DNA from: Yersinia frederiksenii ATCC 33641
GTDB lineage: Bacteria; Pseudomonadota; Gammaproteobacteria; Enterobacterales; Enterobacteriaceae
DNA length: 64,000 nt
Assembly (NCBI RefSeq): GCF_000754805.1
Contig: NZ_KN150731.1
Coordinates: 603,351 to 667,350, forward strand
Direction of reading: 5' to 3'
The translations under genes were made by a program, and so were the position numbers. This document shows, piece after piece, positions 61,571-64,000 of the stretch (positions are counted from its first letter, which is position 1; every line of letters starts with the position of its first letter). A model generated the notes under the pieces. That model searched no databases, was not told the origin of the DNA, and saw only the letters and a program-made list of their open reading frames with translations.

Positions 61571-62557
61571 TTAAGCGTTGACATCAACCACGGTGCGGCC
61601 ACGTACCTGCCCCTGGAACATACGACCAATCACGTCAGGCACATCTGCAAGACCAACAACCTGTGTCGTTTGCTCAAGTTTGCTAAGATCCAAGTCACGA
61701 GCAAGGCGGGACCAAGCTTGAATGCGCGCTTCCTGTGGAGCATTGACGGAGTCAATGCCCGCTAGTGTGACATTACGCAGGATGAAAGGCAGAACGGAGC
61801 CTGGAAGGTCCATTCCTTGTGCCAGCCCGTTGGAAGTGACAACGCCACGATATTTGGTCTGAGCCAGAACATTAGCCAGCGTATGGCTACCGACTGAGTC
61901 AACCGCACCAACCCAGCGTTCCGCAGCAATCGGTGCTCCTGCTTCGGAGAGCGTCTTGCGATCAATAATTTCTGCAACACCCAGGCTACGCAGGTATCTG
62001 TGCTCTTCAGTACGTCCAGTTGAAGCGATCACTCGGTAACCAAGACCTGAGAGGATAGCAATGGCAATCGAACCAACACCGCCGTTGGCGCCAGTTACCA
62101 GAATGTCTCCACTCTCAGGTGTCAATCCACCGTGTTCAAGCGCCAGCACTGACAGCATTGCGGTGTAACCAGCAGTACCGATCGCCATCGCATCTTTGGT
62201 CGAAAATACATCTGGGATCTTGACTAACCACTCACCTTTCACTCGTGCCCTCTGGGCAAAACCGCCGTGGTGGGTCTGACTCAACCCCCAACTATTTGCA
62301 ACAACGCGGTCACCTACAGCGATACCAGGATAAGAGGAGGCCTCGACCGTGCCAGCAAAGTCGATACCGACAATCAGCGGAAATTGCTGGATAACATCGG
62401 CATATCCGGTAAGTGCCAAGGCATCTTTAAAGTTGACTGTAGAAAAATCAATTTTGACAGTCACGTCTCCCGGCATAAGGTCTGAATCAGACATAACAAC
62501 CACGTTGGCCGAAATCTTATCGTCAACTTTTGTTGCAAGTAGGGCTTTAAAAGTCAT
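61571..62557 (-). CDS. YhdH/AcuI-type zinc-free quinone oxidoreductase (acrylyl-CoA reductase-like)
   Basis: A 328-residue medium-chain dehydrogenase. The N-terminal GroES-like domain contains STVNFKDALALTGYADVI and VGIDFAGTVEAS; the cofactor domain has LVTGANGGVGSIAIAIL and ASTGRTEEHRYL, with an Arg suited to NADPH. The family includes AcuI, which reduces acryloyl-CoA, and other quinone reductases. ATG at 62557 follows AAGGAAAAAAA. Its promoter overlaps the 24-bp palindrome at 62661, so it is likely under TetR control. Confidence 0.88.
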   Translation of the reverse strand: MTFKALLATKVDDKISANVVVMSDSDLMPGDVTVKIDFSTVNFKDALALTGYADVIQQFPLIVGIDFAGTVEASSYPGIAVGDRVVANSWGLSQTHHGGFAQRARVKGEWLVKIPDVFSTKDAMAIGTAGYTAMLSVLALEHGGLTPESGDILVTGANGGVGSIAIAILSGLGYRVIASTGRTEEHRYLRSLGVAEIIDRKTLSEAGAPIAAERWVGAVDSVGSHTLANVLAQTKYRGVVTSNGLAQGMDLPGSVLPFILRNVTLAGIDSVNAPQEARIQAWSRLARDLDLSKLEQTTQVVGLADVPDVIGRMFQGQVRGRTVVDVNA

Positions 62558-62660
62558 TTTTTTCCTTAATTACTGTTTTGTTTCAATTAATTAAACCTAT
62601 TATCAGGTTTTGTTTTACTGCAATCATTGCTAATAGCTTGAGAAGCAAGTATCTCAACCA

Positions 62661-62684
62661 TAAATATGATGATCATCATATTTA
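62661..62684. promoter_or_regulatory. Perfect 24-bp palindrome, TetR operator candidate
   Basis: The half-site TAAATATGATGA is followed by its exact reverse complement. It lies between the TetR stop (62715) and the oxidoreductase start (62557). Part of it (GATCATCATATTT) recurs at the start of the TetR gene. Confidence 0.7.
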
Positions 62685-62714
62685 AAGACCTTAAAAAGGG
62701 CCGATTAAAAGCCC

Positions 62715-63299
62715 TTATGCTATTTCTAGATGATCAACAGCAGTGTCGAGGAATAAGTTAGCAAGTTCCTCATCGTCTACTGCTCGAGCCAACGTGAGTG
62801 TGCCGACTAAAGTCGCCGCTGTTATAATTGCCTGCTTATTTGCTTCATTCTGTTCAAGATTCTGAAGTTGCGTTGCAATTAGCGCGATCATTTCTTTGAT
62901 CCTCTTGGTTACAACGAGCCTTACCTCAGGCGCTTGACGGAACATCTCAGAGCCAACCGCAGCGACTGGACAACCGGTTTCAACTGACAAAAAGTGCTTC
63001 TTGCTTAAATACCCGTGTACTAACGCGTTCATTGCCTGATCGGATGGGACGGCAGCCATATATTCCAACATATTGGACATCGATTCGTCACCAGCATGGT
63101 CTGCAGCTTCAGCAAGTAGTGCATCACGTGAGGCAAAATGCGCATAGAAACCACCATGCGTCAATCCAGCCTCTTTCATTATGTCAGCAACACCTGTACC
63201 ACCATAACCAGTACGGCGGATCGCACGTGCTGCTACCTCGACGATGCGATCGTGTGTAGCTTGTTTTCGGGTAGAGGTCCTACGCTTTGTTTTGTTCAT
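62715..63299 (-). CDS. TetR-family regulator of the hydrolase/oxidoreductase cassette
   Basis: A 194-residue repressor. The helix-turn-helix is GGTGVADIMKEAGLTHGGFYAHF (residues about 30-52), the typical TetR pattern of the AcrR/NemR-like group with a YAHF ending. The ligand domain has FLSVETGCPVAAVGSEMFR, a segment with a lone Cys that in NemR-like regulators can sense electrophiles. I use ATG 63299 (MNKTKRRTST); four more codons upstream are possible. The start overlaps a copy of the operator. Confidence 0.87.
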   Translation of the reverse strand: MNKTKRRTSTRKQATHDRIVEVAARAIRRTGYGGTGVADIMKEAGLTHGGFYAHFASRDALLAEAADHAGDESMSNMLEYMAAVPSDQAMNALVHGYLSKKHFLSVETGCPVAAVGSEMFRQAPEVRLVVTKRIKEMIALIATQLQNLEQNEANKQAIITAATLVGTLTLARAVDDEELANLFLDTAVDHLEIA

Positions 63300-63315
63300 G
63301 ACGATCATCATATTT
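63298..63315. promoter_or_regulatory. Second operator-like site at TetR start
   Basis: ATGACGATCATCATATTT matches 17 of 18 bases of the palindrome at 62661-62684 and overlaps the tetR start codon. Binding here would repress the regulator's own gene. Confidence 0.6.
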
Positions 63316-63362
63316 TAAGCTTGGTAATTAAGCAACCAGCTCTAAATACGTACTTTGGGATC

Positions 63363-63620
63363 CACAGAATATTACTGGGTTTACTGTCGGGCTTCAGAGT
63401 CGCCTTCTGGTGTACGGACAACTTCAGTGCTTATGAGATGTTACCGGCTACAAAACACATCACAGGTAAGCTTTACACCCAGCGGATTGAACGCGAAAAC
63501 CTGAATCTTCGTAACCGGTTAAAACGACTGAATCGCAAAACGCTTGGGTACTCAAAACCGGCAGAAATGCATGACAAGATAATCGGCACGTTCATTGAGC
63601 GTGAGCATTACCTGCAATGA
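63363..63620 (+). pseudogene. IS1-family transposase, 3' remnant (InsB-like)
   Basis: The last ~85 codons of an IS1-type transposase: LLGLLSGFRVAFWCTDNFSA, then ITGKLYTQRIERENLNLRNR and KTLGYSKPAEMHDKIIGTFI. These are the conserved C-terminal features, with the Asp in WCTDNFSAY and the HxxE-like end. The 5' part and InsA are missing, and no clear IS1 terminal repeat is seen at the 3' side. It directly adjoins the second copy of the long direct repeat. Confidence 0.82.
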
Positions 63621-63647
63621 CCCTATCTACACATTGAATACGTGACC

Positions 63648-63704
63648 AAAAAATACAATATTCCTCCAGGGTGCTGTCGGAGGCATTTTAATACCGTAGA
63701 ATAA
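63648..63704 (+). pseudogene. AraC-type regulator, C-terminal remnant
   Basis: Nineteen codons (KKYNIPPGCCRRHFNTVE and stop) that correspond to the end of the intact AraC gene at 51182-51517, with Trp to Cys and Ile to Val changes. The helix-turn-helix parts are missing. Not expressed as a functional protein. Confidence 0.85.
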
Positions 63705-63763
63705 CTCAGTTTTGATCATCTAACTAATTATCTACAAACATACTATTATGATGCCAATAAATA

Positions 63764-63819
63764 TATTATATTATATTATATTATATTATATTATATTATA
63801 TTATATTATATTATATTAT
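63764..63819 (+). repeat. TATTA pentanucleotide tandem array
   Basis: About 11 uninterrupted copies of the 5-bp unit TATTA (56 bp). At the equivalent place in copy 1 there are essentially two units, giving a 45-bp (nine-unit) length difference. Such arrays change length by slipped-strand replication. Confidence 0.93.
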
Positions 63820-64000
63820 CATAATGACCACGTCCATTTCAGATGTTAAGGGCGATTATAAGGTATTTATGGTAATCACTATACTATCGATTGAACCTGA
63901 GATTTCATACCACTAATTTAATAAATGGTACCATTTTTATAGTCGTGATCCCCATGCGTTTCCATTTTCATAAATTGGGACTTTCCCTAAGACTATCCAA

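Larger units (their letters stand above)
63648..64000 (+). repeat. Long direct repeat, copy 2, with expanded 5-bp microsatellite
   Basis: This matches 51461-51768 and runs off the window end, so its full length is unknown. It begins with a 19-codon araC tail (stop at 63702-63704). In the coding tail three bases differ from copy 1; the rest is identical except for the TATTA tandem array at 63764-63819. Confidence 0.93.

Noticed and set aside
63764..63819. TATTA array considered as iterons of a replication origin
   Set aside because: The unit is only 5 bp and AT-only, with no Rep gene nearby; copy 1 lacks the array, so slippage is the simpler cause.

Overview
The window looks like a chromosomal segment of a Yersinia-type enterobacterium, probably an environmental or enterocolitica-group species. 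This rests on the gene order and on recognising the proteins as close relatives of the E. coli/Yersinia versions; no database search was possible. About the first 30 kb is conserved core genome and about the last 34 kb is acquired DNA.

Core (1-30,050). The 3' end of cmoB faces cutC and yecM. argS follows, then a leftward block rimJ-yceH-mviM-murJ. mdtH, yceB, the ycdY/ycdX pair and ghrA come next. Two near-identical tRNA-Ser(GGA) genes flank a glycerophosphodiesterase-like gene that lacks several catalytic residues. A membrane diguanylate cyclase and the SulP carrier dauA follow. The leftward hemA-prfA-prmC-sirB2-sirB1-kdsA series is divergent from lolB-ispE-prs. ychH, pth, a small unknown membrane protein and ychF complete the core.

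Island entry (30,050-33,900). A complete P4-type integrase sits directly after ychF. It is followed by an intact IS256-family element (IS1414-like, 1315 bp, 8-bp target duplication), the tail of an AbiEii-type toxin gene, and a truncated, frameshifted IS6-family element.

Redox, signalling and efflux module (34,000-51,500). Four oxidoreductase-type proteins with export signals (one Sec, three twin-arginine) are clustered with a nucleotide-exchanger-like carrier and a DHA2 drug transporter. A CusRS-like two-component system, a secreted carboxylesterase, a LysR regulator, a YhcN/DUF1471 periplasmic protein, an RND pump with its adaptor, and a MarA-size AraC regulator follow. Together they suggest an envelope stress or detoxification island. 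This is the best candidate for an undescribed system.

Patchwork tail (51,500-64,000). It contains an aldo/keto reductase, an MFS carrier, a decayed MFS gene, and a cyclase/EamA/arginase-like/TetR group. An internally deleted IS3-family element follows, then a TetR-controlled hydrolase/quinone-oxidoreductase cassette with a perfect 24-bp palindrome, and an IS1-family fragment. The window ends in a second copy of the araC tail and its flank, carrying an expanded 5-bp microsatellite. The 12.2 kb between the two copies is therefore bounded by long direct repeats.
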